Origin: Dyella_A sp051962475
Lineage (GTDB): Bacteria > Pseudomonadota > Gammaproteobacteria > Xanthomonadales > Rhodanobacteraceae
Assembly (NCBI RefSeq): GCF_051962475.1
Contig: NZ_JBQCCF010000064.1
Span: forward strand, 140,758 to 204,757
DNA: 64,000 bases
Direction of reading: 5' to 3'
Made by a program: the position numbers and the translations under genes. Positions 39,460 to 48,739 of this stretch are shown here, one piece after another; position 1 is the stretch's first letter; the number at the start of each line of letters is the position of its first letter. The notes under the pieces were generated by a model, which saw nothing but the letters and a program-made list of their open reading frames with translations, made no database searches and was not told the DNA's origin.

Positions 39460-41757
39460 ATGGCCTTCATCACGTCGCGCAAGCACGCCCTCCCGACCAC
39501 CGCCGCCCTGCTCACCGGCCTGGCGCTCGCCCCCGCGCTCGCCACCGCCAGCGACGTGGACACCACCGCCCAGATCAGCCAGGCGCGCCGCCTGCCCGGC
39601 CTGAAGGTGGAAGCGAACCGCGGCCCGGACTACCGCGTCGACGAACTGTCCTCGCCCAAGTACACCCAGCCGCTGCTCGATACCGCACAGACCGTGCAGG
39701 TGATCGGTCGCGACCTGATCGAACAGCAGGGCGCCACCACGCTCACCGAGGCGCTGCGCAACAGCCCGGGTGTGGGCACCTTCTACGCGGGCGAGAACGG
39801 CACCACCACCACCGGTGACGGCATCACCATGCGCGGCTTCGACACCTCCGGCAGCATCTTCGTCGATGGCGTGCGCGACCTCGGCTCCTACTCGCGCGAT
39901 GTGTTCAACCTCGAGCAGATCGAGGTGACCAAGGGCCCGGACGGCACTACCTATGGTCGCACCGCACCCACCGGCGCGATCAACCTGGTCAGCAAGCAGC
40001 CGATGGCGAGCGATGCCGTGTCTGGCTCGCTCGCCTATGGCAGCGCCACCCAGCGTCGCGCGACCGCCGATTGGAACCAGACGCTGTCGCCCACCGCCGC
40101 CTTCCGGCTCAACGTGCTGGGCCAGGACAGCGGCGTGCCTGGCCGCGATGAGGTACGCAACAAGCGCTGGGGCGTGGCGCCCTCGCTCGCGTTCGGCCTG
40201 AAGACGGCCACGCGGGTTTATCTCGATGCGCTGCACGTCACCCAGCACAACCGCCCGGACGGCGGCGTCCCCACCGTGGGCCTGCCCGGCTACGGCACGC
40301 CCGACCCGACGCGCCCGTTCCTGGATGACGCCGCGCCGGTCGACCCATCAAATTTCTACGGCACCCTGGGCGACCACGACGACGTGCGCTCGGACATGCT
40401 CACCGCGATCGTGCAGCACGACTTCTCGCCCGACGTCACGCTGCAGAACACCGCACGCTGGGCGCGCACCCACCAGGATTACCAGCTGATCTCCTACCGC
40501 ACGACCGCGGCCAACCTGCTCACGCCCGACCCCGCCGATCCCGCCACCTGGACGATCACCCGCGATCTACCCACGTTCAAGGATCAGACCAACCGCATCC
40601 TGACCAACCAGACCAACCTGCGCGTGCACACCGAAGGCCGCCACGTCGATCACGACCTCAGCCTTGGCGTGGAGCTGACGCGCGAGGAAGCCAGCGCGAT
40701 CGGCCAGGCCGCGCTGGGTGGCAGCAAGCTCCCCGCCGCCAGCCTGTATGCGCCCGATCCCGATGTCGGCGGCCTGCTGGTGGGGCGTACCGGTGCGCGC
40801 AGTCGCGGCGTCACCCGCACGGCCGCGGTGTATGCCTTTGACACGCTGAGCTTCGGCGAGCGCTGGAAGATCAACGCCGGCGCCCGCTTCGACCACTACA
40901 CCACCGACTTCGACAGCACCGTGCTGTGCGGCGCGCGCAACGCGCCGGCCTGCGGCACGCTACCGGCCTCCACGCCGGTGCCGGGGCTGGACACGCGCAG
41001 CTCCGGCAACCTGCCCAACTACAAGCTCGGCGTGCTGTATAAGCCAGCCGCGAACGGCAGCGTCTATGTCAACGTGGCGCAGTCGCAGGAGCCGCCGGGC
41101 GGCAACACGCTCACCCTGAGCAGCGCAGCGAACAGCGCGGACAATCCCAACCTCGATCCGCAGAAGGCCCGCACGGTGGAAGTGGGCACCAAGTGGGATG
41201 TGCTCGACGGCAAGCTGATGCTCACCGGCGCGCTCTACCGCACCACGGTCAGCAACGAACTGGTGCAGGACCCAGTAGACCAGCAGTACTACCAGGTCGG
41301 CCGCAAGCGCGTGCAGGGCGTGGAACTGGGCGCGGTCGGCCGGCTCACCGAGCACTGGGCGATCAGCGCCGGCTTCACCACGATGGATGCGACCGTGCTC
41401 AAGGGCGCCGTGGTGAGCAGCGACGGTTCGCGCGATCTGGCCTACACCCCGAAGCGCGCCTTCACCAGCTGGACCACCTACCGCTGGACCTCCGGCCTCA
41501 CCCTCGGCGGCGGCGCGCGCTACGTGGGCGGGCTCAAGCGCGGCACCGATGGCGCCATCGGCACGCCAACCGCCACCGAGGCGTACTGGTTGTTCGACGC
41601 CGTGGCCAGCCTGCCGGTGAACCGGCATCTCAGCCTCCAGCTCAACCTCTACAACCTGTTCGACAAGCGCTACGTGGCCGCGATCAACAAGAGCGGCTAC
41701 CGCTACACCCCGGGCACGCCGCGATCGGCGATGCTCACCGCCAACTTCCGCTTCTGA
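39460..41757 (+). CDS. fiu: TonB-dependent siderophore receptor (Fiu-like catecholate receptor)
   Basis: 765 residues from the ATG at 39460, preceded by AAGGAA. Sec signal peptide (about 1-30), plug domain (about 60-180; QTVQVIGRDLIEQQGATTLTE, ITMRGFDTSGSIFVDGVRD, IEVTKGPDGTTYGRTAPTGA) and a 22-strand barrel that ends in the aromatic residue (ANFRF). The plug and barrel motifs are those of the Fiu/PiuA branch of iron-catecholate receptors. The next gene, piuC, follows 14 nt later, which is the usual iron-limitation pair, and the Fur box upstream fits. Confidence 0.88.
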   Translation: MAFITSRKHALPTTAALLTGLALAPALATASDVDTTAQISQARRLPGLKVEANRGPDYRVDELSSPKYTQPLLDTAQTVQVIGRDLIEQQGATTLTEALRNSPGVGTFYAGENGTTTTGDGITMRGFDTSGSIFVDGVRDLGSYSRDVFNLEQIEVTKGPDGTTYGRTAPTGAINLVSKQPMASDAVSGSLAYGSATQRRATADWNQTLSPTAAFRLNVLGQDSGVPGRDEVRNKRWGVAPSLAFGLKTATRVYLDALHVTQHNRPDGGVPTVGLPGYGTPDPTRPFLDDAAPVDPSNFYGTLGDHDDVRSDMLTAIVQHDFSPDVTLQNTARWARTHQDYQLISYRTTAANLLTPDPADPATWTITRDLPTFKDQTNRILTNQTNLRVHTEGRHVDHDLSLGVELTREEASAIGQAALGGSKLPAASLYAPDPDVGGLLVGRTGARSRGVTRTAAVYAFDTLSFGERWKINAGARFDHYTTDFDSTVLCGARNAPACGTLPASTPVPGLDTRSSGNLPNYKLGVLYKPAANGSVYVNVAQSQEPPGGNTLTLSSAANSADNPNLDPQKARTVEVGTKWDVLDGKLMLTGALYRTTVSNELVQDPVDQQYYQVGRKRVQGVELGAVGRLTEHWAISAGFTTMDATVLKGAVVSSDGSRDLAYTPKRAFTSWTTYRWTSGLTLGGGARYVGGLKRGTDGAIGTPTATEAYWLFDAVASLPVNRHLSLQLNLYNLFDKRYVAAINKSGYRYTPGTPRSAMLTANFRF

Positions 41758-41771
41758 CCGGGTCGAAGACC

Positions 41772-42449
41772 ATGCTGCTGCACCTGCCCGCCGTGCTCGA
41801 TCCCGCCGAACTGACCCAGTTGCAGCAGGCGCTGGATAACGCCGACTGGACCGACGGCCGCGAGACGGTGGGCGCGCAGGGCCGCGAGGTGAAGCGCAAC
41901 CGGCAGTTGCCAGACGCTTCGCCGCTGCGCCATGCGCTGGCCGCGCAGGTGCAGTCGGCGCTGGCGCGCCATCCGTTGTTCCATGCCGCCACGCTCCCGC
42001 TGCGCATGCTGCCGCCACGCTTCAATCGCTACGAGGGCGGCGGCGAGTATGGCTTCCACGTCGACGGCGCGGTGATGGCGTTGCCCGACGGCAGCCAGCT
42101 GCGCAGCGACATCGCCGGCACGCTGTTCCTCGCCGATCCGGCCAGCTACGACGGCGGCGAGCTGATCGTCAGCGACACCTACGGCGAGCACGCGGTGAAG
42201 CTGCCGGCCGGCGACCTTGTGATCTATCCGGCCAGCAGCCTGCACCGGGTGGCGCCGGTGACGCGCGGCGCGCGGGTGGCGGCGTTCTTCTGGGTGCAAA
42301 GCCTGGTGCGCGACGAGCGCCGCCGCCGCACGCTGTTCGAGCTGGACCAGTCGATCCAGGCGCTGCGTGCCAGCCACGCCGATGCCGCGTCGGTACTGCA
42401 GCTCACCGGCGTCTATCACAACCTGCTGCGCGAATGGAGCGAAACCTGA
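41772..42449 (+). CDS. piuC: PKHD-type Fe(II)/2-oxoglutarate hydroxylase PiuC (YbiX)
   Basis: 225 residues. The 2-oxoglutarate dioxygenase triad is seen in GFHVDG (H96, D98) and SLHRVAPV (H158), with the 2OG-binding Arg168 in RGARVA. GGGEYGFHVDGAV and the C-terminal FELDQSIQALRA match YbiX/PiuC. The family is co-encoded with Fiu/PiuA receptors and is iron regulated; its substrate is unknown, with hydroxylation of a siderophore or receptor suggested. It is placed 14 nt after the receptor gene. Confidence 0.93.
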   Translation: MLLHLPAVLDPAELTQLQQALDNADWTDGRETVGAQGREVKRNRQLPDASPLRHALAAQVQSALARHPLFHAATLPLRMLPPRFNRYEGGGEYGFHVDGAVMALPDGSQLRSDIAGTLFLADPASYDGGELIVSDTYGEHAVKLPAGDLVIYPASSLHRVAPVTRGARVAAFFWVQSLVRDERRRRTLFELDQSIQALRASHADAASVLQLTGVYHNLLREWSET

Positions 42450-42521
42450 TCGCCGCACGCTGTTCCCTGCGCGCGGCAAGGGGCGGATAATCGGCGGCCT
42501 TTGTCGCTACGCGGTTTTGCA

Positions 42522-45362
42522 ATGTTCGTACCTGGTCAACGCTGGATCTCCACCGCCGAACCCGAACTGGGCCTGGGCACCGTGCTGCGCGTCGAAGGAC
42601 GCGGCGTGCAGGTGTTGTTCGCCAAGGCCGGCGTGCTGCGGCCCTACGCGATGGAGTCCGCGCCGCTGGTGCGCGCCGAATTCCGTCCCGGCCAGCGCAT
42701 CGCCGGCAAGGGCATCTCCTTCCTGGTCGAACGCGTGGACGTGCGCGAGGGCCTGTTCGTCTACCGCGGCGAGGGCCGCGAGATGGAGGAAGGCCAGCTC
42801 GACGACGAACAGAGCGTGAGCCAGGCCGACGATCGGCTGATCGGCGGGCGCACCGATCCGGTGGCGCAGTTCGAGCTGCGCCTGGACGCCCTGCGTCGCC
42901 GCGCCGAGGCGCGCCGCTCGCCCACCTGGGGTCTGGCCGCCGCGCGCGTGGGCCTGGTGCCGCACCAGCTGCGCGTGGCCGGCATCGCCGCAGCGCGCCG
43001 TCCGCCCCGCGTGCTGCTGGCCGACGAAGTGGGCCTGGGAAAAACCATCGAAGCCGGCATGATCCTGGCCCGCCAGCTCGCCACCGGCCGCGCCACCCGT
43101 GCGCTGGTGCTGCTGCCGGACACGCTGGTGTATCAGTGGTTCGTCGAGCTGATGCGCCGCTTCAACCTCAGCTTCGCGATCTACGACGAAGAGCGCTGCG
43201 AGGCGCTGGAGCAGTCCGAGCCGGGCAGCAATCCGTTCGAGGACGAGCAACTGGTGATCGCCGACTTCGGCTTTCTGGAATCCTCGCCCAAGCGGGCGCA
43301 GCAGTTGCTCGATGCCGGCTGGGACCTGCTGGTGGTGGACGAGGCGCACCATCTGGAGTGGACGCCGGAAGCCGCCAGCCCGCGCTATGCGCTGGTGGAA
43401 AAGCTCGCCGCGCAGACGCCCGGTGTGATCCTGCTCACCGCCACGCCCGAGCAGCTCGGCCGCAGCGGCCACTTCGCCCGCCTGCGCCTGCTCGATCCGC
43501 AGCGCTACAGCGATCTGGACGCCTACCTGGCCGAGGCCGACACCTTCCAGGCGCTCTCGCAGGTGGCCGACCGCCTGCTCGAGAACCAGCCGCTCGACGT
43601 CGAGCAGCGCAGCATGCTGGCCGCCGCGCTGGCCGGCGACGCCGAGCTCACCGCGCAGCTGGCCGAGACGATCAAGCCTGAGCACGCGCGCGCCATCCTC
43701 GCCGCGCTGATCGACCGCCACGGCACCGGCCGCGCCATGTTCCGCAACCGCCGCGCTGGCATCGGCGGCTTTCCCAAGCGCGTGCCGGTGTGGCACTTGC
43801 TCGATCCAGATCTGCTGGACGACGGTGCGCGCCAGTCGCTGCTGGCCGAGTTCCATGCCGACATCCAGCAGCCCGCACCGATCCTCGCGCTGGATTACAG
43901 CGAAGATCCGCGCCTGCAGACGCTGGTCGACCTTCTCGAGAAACACCCCCAGGACAAGTTCCTGCTGATCTGCCGCAGCCAGGCCAAGGTGCTGGCGCTG
44001 GAAGAAGCCCTGCGCACGCGCACTGGCGCCGGTATTGCCCGCTTCCACGAGGGCCTGGGCATCATCCAGCGCGATCGCAACGCGGCGTTCTTCGCCCAGC
44101 CCGACGGCGCACGACTGCTGCTGTGCTCGGAGATCGGCTCGGAAGGGCGCAACTTCCAGTTCGCCCATCGCCTGGTGCTGTGGGACCTGCCGCTGGATCC
44201 GGACCTGCTCGAGCAGCGCATCGGCCGTCTCGACCGCATCGGCCAGCAGCACGACATTGCTATCCACATCCTGGCCGTCGAGGGAAGCGCCCAGCACGTG
44301 CTGGCGCGCTGGTACGACGAAGGCCTGGACGCGTTCCGCTCCAGCCCCGCCGACGGCCGCGAGTTGCTGCGCCGCTACGGCGAATCGCTGGCCGAACTGG
44401 CCGGCGAACACGCGCGCAGTGCCGACGGGCGCGACCAGGAACTGGACGCGCTGATCGCCGAGACGCGCGCCAGCCACGAAGAGCTGGCCGAGCTGATCCG
44501 CGCCGGCCGCGACCACCTGCTGGAACTGGCCGCCAGCCGCGACCTGCACGCCGAGGAGCTGAGCCAGGCGTTCCGCCGCGAGGACGTCGATCCCTCACGC
44601 GACGCCTTCGTGCAGCGCCTGCTGGAGCAGTTCGGCATCCACGCCGAAGAGCTCGGCCCGAAGGTGCTGCTGCTCGATCCGCAATACCTGTCCACCGACG
44701 CTCTGCCCGGCTTCGCCGACGGCCCGGTCTCGATCACCTTCGACCGCGAACTCGCCCTGGCGCGCGAAGAGTTGCCGCTGCTGCGGCTGGATCACCCATT
44801 GGTGCTGGGCGCGATGGATCTCACGCTCTCCGGCGAACAGGGCAACGCGGCGTTCATGGTGGACGACGTGCTCGGTCCGCGCAGCGCGCTGCTGCAGGCG
44901 GTGTACCTGCTCGAATGCGTCGCCGATCGCGGGCTCGATGCCGAGCGCTTCCTGCCCACTCTGCCAATCGTGATCACCATCGACACTCGCCTGGCCGAAC
45001 GCGACGACTTCCAGCCCAGCGAGATCGCGCTGCGTAAGGCGGCCGACCGCACCATCGAAGTGGCCCGCTACCGCAAGTTCCTCAACAAGCTGGTGCCGCC
45101 GATGCTGGAGAAGGCCGAGGCAGCTGCCGGCAACCGCGCCGCGACGCACGTCGCCGAGGCCACCGCCCTGGCGACCGAAACGCTCGATGCCGAACTGGCG
45201 CGCCTGCACGCGCTGCGCGCGGTGAATCCGTCGATCAGCGCGGCGGAAATCGCCACCGTGCAGGCCGAACGCGACGCGCTGCTGGAGGCCCTGCCCAAGT
45301 CGCGTCTGCGGCTGGACGCGGTGCGCTTCGTGGTCAGCGCGGATTTCCTGGCGCTACGCTGA
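42522..45362 (+). CDS. rapA: RNA polymerase-associated ATPase RapA (SWI/SNF family)
   Basis: 946 residues from the ATG at 42522 (MFVPGQRWISTAEPELGLGT), matching E. coli RapA (968). The N-terminal Tudor-like pair is about 1-105. Swi2/Snf2 motifs: Walker A DEVGLGKT (about 167), DEAH (about 273), TATPEQLGRSGHFARLRLL, and the helicase C motifs LLICRSQAKVLALEEAL, GSEGRNFQFAH and QRIGRLDRIGQQHD. RapA recycles stalled RNA polymerase. A clear terminator follows. The gene starts 72 nt after piuC; a GATAAT at 42486-42491 may be its own -10. Confidence 0.95.
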   Translation: MFVPGQRWISTAEPELGLGTVLRVEGRGVQVLFAKAGVLRPYAMESAPLVRAEFRPGQRIAGKGISFLVERVDVREGLFVYRGEGREMEEGQLDDEQSVSQADDRLIGGRTDPVAQFELRLDALRRRAEARRSPTWGLAAARVGLVPHQLRVAGIAAARRPPRVLLADEVGLGKTIEAGMILARQLATGRATRALVLLPDTLVYQWFVELMRRFNLSFAIYDEERCEALEQSEPGSNPFEDEQLVIADFGFLESSPKRAQQLLDAGWDLLVVDEAHHLEWTPEAASPRYALVEKLAAQTPGVILLTATPEQLGRSGHFARLRLLDPQRYSDLDAYLAEADTFQALSQVADRLLENQPLDVEQRSMLAAALAGDAELTAQLAETIKPEHARAILAALIDRHGTGRAMFRNRRAGIGGFPKRVPVWHLLDPDLLDDGARQSLLAEFHADIQQPAPILALDYSEDPRLQTLVDLLEKHPQDKFLLICRSQAKVLALEEALRTRTGAGIARFHEGLGIIQRDRNAAFFAQPDGARLLLCSEIGSEGRNFQFAHRLVLWDLPLDPDLLEQRIGRLDRIGQQHDIAIHILAVEGSAQHVLARWYDEGLDAFRSSPADGRELLRRYGESLAELAGEHARSADGRDQELDALIAETRASHEELAELIRAGRDHLLELAASRDLHAEELSQAFRREDVDPSRDAFVQRLLEQFGIHAEELGPKVLLLDPQYLSTDALPGFADGPVSITFDRELALAREELPLLRLDHPLVLGAMDLTLSGEQGNAAFMVDDVLGPRSALLQAVYLLECVADRGLDAERFLPTLPIVITIDTRLAERDDFQPSEIALRKAADRTIEVARYRKFLNKLVPPMLEKAEAAAGNRAATHVAEATALATETLDAELARLHALRAVNPSISAAEIATVQAERDALLEALPKSRLRLDAVRFVVSADFLALR

Positions 45363-45385
45363 GCGTTCGCGCCGAAGCAGGCAAG

Positions 45386-45417
45386 AACGGCGGCCATCGG
45401 CCGCCGTTTCTTTTTAT
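45386..45417 (+). terminator. Terminator of rapA
   Basis: AACGGCGGCC (45386-45395) and GGCCGCCGTT (45399-45408) form a 10-bp stem with loop ATC, followed by TCTTTTTAT. It serves rapA, 23 nt after its stop. The next 146 bp to the rhomboid stop show no gene. Confidence 0.9.
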
Positions 45418-45563
45418 CCGAGGCATGCGTGATTCGCGCCAGGGCCACTTTACCCGTTCGCGCTGAGCGTAGCTTGCGCAAGCAAGCGAAGTCGAAGCGC
45501 CCGTGCCGCGACGCTCCAGCCATCCGGCATCAAGCGTCGACCTCGCAGACATTGGGATGTGTC

Positions 45564-46178
45564 CTAGCGCAGCAATCGCCGACGCGGCTTGATCGGAAAG
45601 CGCCCGCGCCAGTACTGGATCAGCAGCCAGCCGCCGAGCATGCCGCCCAGGTGCGCGAAGTGCGCCACACCCGGCATCCAGCCGAACACGCCCGAGAGCA
45701 GCTCCAGCCCACCGTAGAGAATCACGAACAGCCATGCCGGCATTGGAATCGGCAGAAGGATGAAGTACACCTTCTCGTGCGGGTACATCATGCCGAACGC
45801 CAGCAGCAGGCCGAAGATGGCGCCCGACGCGCCTACCGTGGGGGTCTCGAAGTCGTGCAGGAACCAGCGCAGCACCACCAGTTGCAGCAGCGAGGCCACC
45901 ACCAGGCAGGTGAAGTAGTAGATGGTGTAGTGCCGTGCGCCGAACAGCCGCTCGATCTGCCCGCCGAACATGTACAGCGCCAGCATGTTGAAGGCGATGT
46001 GCGCAACGCCGCCGTGCATGAAGCCGTTGGTGACGATCTGCCACGGCTCGAACAGCCCGCTGCCCAGCGGCCACAGCGCCAGCCAGTCGATCAGGCCCGG
46101 CATCACCTGCTGCAGCAGGAACACCGCCACGTTGGCGATCAGCAGATTGCGGGTGACGGGTGGAAGCGAGATCGGCAT
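45564..46178 (-). CDS. Rhomboid-family intramembrane serine protease
   Basis: 204 residues with six hydrophobic segments. Rhomboid hallmarks: the HGG...H..FNM loop motif (GFMHGGVAHIAFNMLALYMFG), the catalytic Ser118 in GASGAIFG and His176 in HFAHLGGMLGG. It is shorter than GlpG and lacks the cytosolic N-domain, like the compact rhomboids. Substrates unknown. A REP-like pair lies upstream, and the gloA-nlpC genes follow the same strand. Confidence 0.93.
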   Translation of the reverse strand: MPISLPPVTRNLLIANVAVFLLQQVMPGLIDWLALWPLGSGLFEPWQIVTNGFMHGGVAHIAFNMLALYMFGGQIERLFGARHYTIYYFTCLVVASLLQLVVLRWFLHDFETPTVGASGAIFGLLLAFGMMYPHEKVYFILLPIPMPAWLFVILYGGLELLSGVFGWMPGVAHFAHLGGMLGGWLLIQYWRGRFPIKPRRRLLR

Positions 46179-46266
46179 GGGGTTTCCTTGGGGCTGCAGA
46201 CGGCAGCGGCATCACAGACCGCGCGCCGCCCAGTCGGTTCGCTCGCGGGCAGCATCACGATCCACC

Positions 46267-46346
46267 GTAGGAGCCCGCTCGCGGGCGATGCTCTTCGACT
46301 TTGATGTGCATCAGGAGCAAGAGCACGCCCGCGAGCGGGCTCCTAC
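46267..46346. repeat. Inverted pair of REP-like elements (GTAGGAGCCCGCTCGCGGGC type)
   Basis: An element of about 29 bp starting GTAGGAGCCCGCTCGCGGGC (46267-46286) with the following GATGCTCTT recurs inverted at 46318-46346 with a one-base length difference, separated by about 22 bp. This doublet occupies the gap between gloA and the rhomboid gene. The first nine bases, GTAGGAGCC, are close to the start of the element at 35.0 kb. Confidence 0.8.
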
Positions 46347-46359
46347 ACACATTCGGGTG

Positions 46360-46890
46360 TCAGGCGACCAGCGGCGTGGGTTGCAGGATCTCGATCCAGT
46401 AGCCGTCGGGATCCTTGATGAAAGCGATGTGCTTCATGCGGCCATCGGCCAGGCGCTTCTGGAACGGTACGCCCAGCGCCTCAAAGCGCGTGCAGGCCGC
46501 GTGCACGTCCGGCACCGTCACACACAGATGGCCGAAGCCTCGCGGCTCGCCGTTGCCATCGTGGTAATGGAAGTTCGCCTGCTGCTCAGTGCCGTGGTTG
46601 TAGGTGAGCTCCAGCACGCCGGGCTGGCCCAATACCCACTGCAAGCGCGCCGCATCGTCTTCGGGGATCGCCTCGCGATCGGCGCGCAGCACGAGGTAGT
46701 AGATGGTGAAGGCAGCCTCGGCGAACTCCTGCCGATGCACCGGCGTGAAGCCGAGCACGCGCGTGTAGAAATCCAGCGAGGCGGCGATGTCCTTGACACG
46801 GATCATCGTGTGGTTGAACACGTAGCCGTGGGTGGCGGCCTCGGGCTCGGCGGTGACGCCGGGCAGGTTCAGCAACGGGGCAAGCGACAT
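46360..46890 (-). CDS. gloA: Lactoylglutathione lyase (glyoxalase I)
   Basis: 176 residues from the ATG at 46890, which has CCGGAGTG in front; upstream codons are open but not family-like. Metal ligands are visible: H27 (FNHTMIRV), E94 (VLELTYNHG), H121 (GFGHLCV) and E167 (YWIEILQ). The enzyme isomerises the methylglyoxal-glutathione hemithioacetal to S-lactoylglutathione, and is the longer, eukaryote-like form with the N-terminal extension. It is on the same strand as the NlpC/P60 gene, but a terminator separates them. Confidence 0.95.
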   Translation of the reverse strand: MSLAPLLNLPGVTAEPEAATHGYVFNHTMIRVKDIAASLDFYTRVLGFTPVHRQEFAEAAFTIYYLVLRADREAIPEDDAARLQWVLGQPGVLELTYNHGTEQQANFHYHDGNGEPRGFGHLCVTVPDVHAACTRFEALGVPFQKRLADGRMKHIAFIKDPDGYWIEILQPTPLVA

Positions 46891-46988
46891 GGACACTCCG
46901 GAAAACGCAGCGATACAGCCGCTGGACATGGGGCCACCGCTCGCCACGCGCAACCGGCTGCGCATGTGGTACGCGGGGCCCGGCGGGC

Positions 46989-47013
46989 AAAAAAAGGCCG
47001 CCCTGCGGCGGCC
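46989..47013 (-). terminator. Terminator of the second NlpC/P60 gene
   Basis: On the minus strand GGCCGCC and GGCGGCC pair with a 4-nt loop (GCAG), then seven Ts (46995-46989). It lies 27 nt after the stop codon of the gene at 47040-47693. Confidence 0.9.
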
Positions 47014-47039
47014 GTGTCGGATGTCGATGGATCGCCGGT

Positions 47040-47693
47040 TCAGCCCTTGCCGGGCACCGGGTCGATCTGCGCAATGCCTTCGGGCCGCTTGGCGCCAGCG
47101 AAATGGCGCGCCCAGTAGGCGTCGGCCAGGTTGTCCACGCGCACGGTCTGACCACGCGAGGGCGAATGGATGAAGCGGCCGTTGTCGATGTAGATGCCCA
47201 CGTGCGAGATGCGCCCGCGACGGCCGGCGGTACGGAAGAACACCAGGTCGCCCGGCTGCATGTCCTTGCGGTTGACCTTGAGGCCGGCCAGGAACTGCGC
47301 GGCCGAATTGGATGGCAGGTGCAGGCCGACCGCGTGGGCGAACACGTAGCGCACAAAGCCGCTGCAGTCGAAGCCGGTGGACGGATCGCGCCCGCCCCGC
47401 ACGTAGCGGATGTGGCGCAGGGTCATCGCCAGGTCGATCAGTGTCTTGCGCAGGTCGGTAACCGCATCCACCGGGGCCGTCTGCGTCGCGGACTGCAGCA
47501 GCGTCGACGGGTTCGCCGGCAACACCGACTGCGCCAGGCGGGCGGCCGGATTCACTAGCGGGATGGCGTCGGCAAGCGGAGCGGCCACGGTGTTCATCGG
47601 CAGCTGGGCAACCGGGGCTTCGTCGGCCTGCAGCGGGGCGGCAAACACGGCGATGGCCAGCGCGACCAGCGCGGTCAATGACTTCAGTGGCAT
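47040..47693 (-). CDS. NlpC/P60 (C40) cell-wall endopeptidase, secreted
   Basis: 217 residues from the ATG at 47693. A Sec signal peptide (LKSLTALVALAIAVFAAPLQA, cleavage near 23) without lipobox makes this a soluble periplasmic enzyme. The catalytic Cys110 is in FDCSGFVRYVF, His164 in ISHVGIYID and the third residue His176 in FIHSPSRG. It likely cleaves peptidoglycan peptides. It differs from the lipoprotein C40 enzyme at 1.6-2.2 kb in its longer linker before the catalytic domain. An AGGGGAG lies about 10 nt before the ATG. Confidence 0.92.
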   Translation of the reverse strand: MPLKSLTALVALAIAVFAAPLQADEAPVAQLPMNTVAAPLADAIPLVNPAARLAQSVLPANPSTLLQSATQTAPVDAVTDLRKTLIDLAMTLRHIRYVRGGRDPSTGFDCSGFVRYVFAHAVGLHLPSNSAAQFLAGLKVNRKDMQPGDLVFFRTAGRRGRISHVGIYIDNGRFIHSPSRGQTVRVDNLADAYWARHFAGAKRPEGIAQIDPVPGKG

Positions 47694-47876
47694 GCGGGAC
47701 GAACTCCCCTCACGAGCTGACGGACTTGCAGAACCCCGCGCCAGCACTCCGGCATCAGGACAACCCCGCGAAACTATCAAAGCGGCCTGATGTGTTTGTT
47801 GGATCAAGGTTAAGTGAACTCTGTCGACCACAAATGCGCCTTGGAGCTGTTCAGCCCGGCACACCGCCGCCGTGAT

Positions 47877-48578
47877 TCAGTTCACGCTTGCCTGCCGGCC
47901 CCCGAAGATTGCGCTGCCAATGCGCACCTCGGTCGCGCCCTCGGCGATGGCCAGGGCGAAATCGCCGCTCATGCCCATCGACAGCCGGGGCAGCGCGTGG
48001 CCCTCGGCGGCCATGGCGTCACGCAGTTCGCGCAGCTGGCGAAAGCAGCGGCGCACCTCGGCGGTGTCGTCGGTGTGCGTGGCAATGGTCATCAGGCCGC
48101 GCACGCGCAACGTGTCGAAGCGGCGCAGGCCGGCCAGCAGGGCGGGCAGGTCCGCCGGGGCGATGCCGTGCTTGCTCTCTTCCGGCGAGGTCTTCACCTG
48201 CACCAGCGCGTCGATAGTGCGGCCCTCGATCTGCAGGCGGTGATCCAGCGCCTCGGCCAGCTCGATCCGGTCCAGCGTCTGAATCTCGTGCGCCAGGCGC
48301 GCCACGTCCTTGGCCTTGTTGGTCTGCAGCGGGCCGATGATCACCCACTCGATGGCGCAGTCGGCGAGCTGTGGCGCCTTCTCGCGCACTTCCTGCACGC
48401 GGTTCTCGCCAAAGCGGTGCAGCCCCAGCGCCGCCGCTGCTCGCACCACGTCGGCGCCGAAGGTCTTGCTGACCGGCAGGATGGCGACCTCGGACGGATC
48501 ACGCCCGGCGTCGCCACAGGCCTTTGCGACACGATCACGGACGGCGGTCCAGTTGGCGGCGAGGTAGGAATAGTCCAT
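47877..48578 (-). CDS. yggS: YggS-family pyridoxal 5'-phosphate homeostasis protein (PLPBP)
   Basis: 233 residues. The PLP-binding Lys38 is in AILPVSKTFG, then FGENRVQEVREKAPQL, EWVIIGPLQTNKAKDVARL and the C-terminal LSMGMSGDFALAIAEGATEVRIG (span 203-225). YggS is a non-catalytic PLP-binding protein that maintains B6 vitamer balance. The usual neighbours pilT or proC are not seen. It stands between the NlpC/P60 gene and the M20 peptidase. Confidence 0.95.
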   Translation of the reverse strand: MDYSYLAANWTAVRDRVAKACGDAGRDPSEVAILPVSKTFGADVVRAAAALGLHRFGENRVQEVREKAPQLADCAIEWVIIGPLQTNKAKDVARLAHEIQTLDRIELAEALDHRLQIEGRTIDALVQVKTSPEESKHGIAPADLPALLAGLRRFDTLRVRGLMTIATHTDDTAEVRRCFRQLRELRDAMAAEGHALPRLSMGMSGDFALAIAEGATEVRIGSAIFGGRQASVN

Positions 48579-48706
48579 GCGTGGGCTCTGCTGTTTGCTT
48601 CCTCTTCCGCCGGGAAAGAGAACTGAGATGAAGGACGCGCGCGCTGGATGATCAAAACGAAACGACGCGGCTGGTCCGACACCGCGGACTCCGGTCCCTC
48701 ACCTAC

Positions 48707-48730
48707 GCCCTCTCCCCGGTGGGAGAGGGC
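48707..48730. repeat. Perfect GC hairpin (GCCCTCTCCC/GGGAGAGGGC)
   Basis: 10-bp perfect inverted repeat with a 4-nt loop, 9 nt beyond the stop codon of the M20 peptidase gene. No T run is present, so it may be a REP-like hairpin or protect the mRNA 3' end rather than a classical terminator. Confidence 0.55.
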
Positions 48731-48739
48731 TCGCCCAGA

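Noticed and set aside
42507..44549. 680-codon minus-strand frame opposite rapA
   Set aside because: Antisense shadow with Gln/Ala/His-rich translation and no motif.
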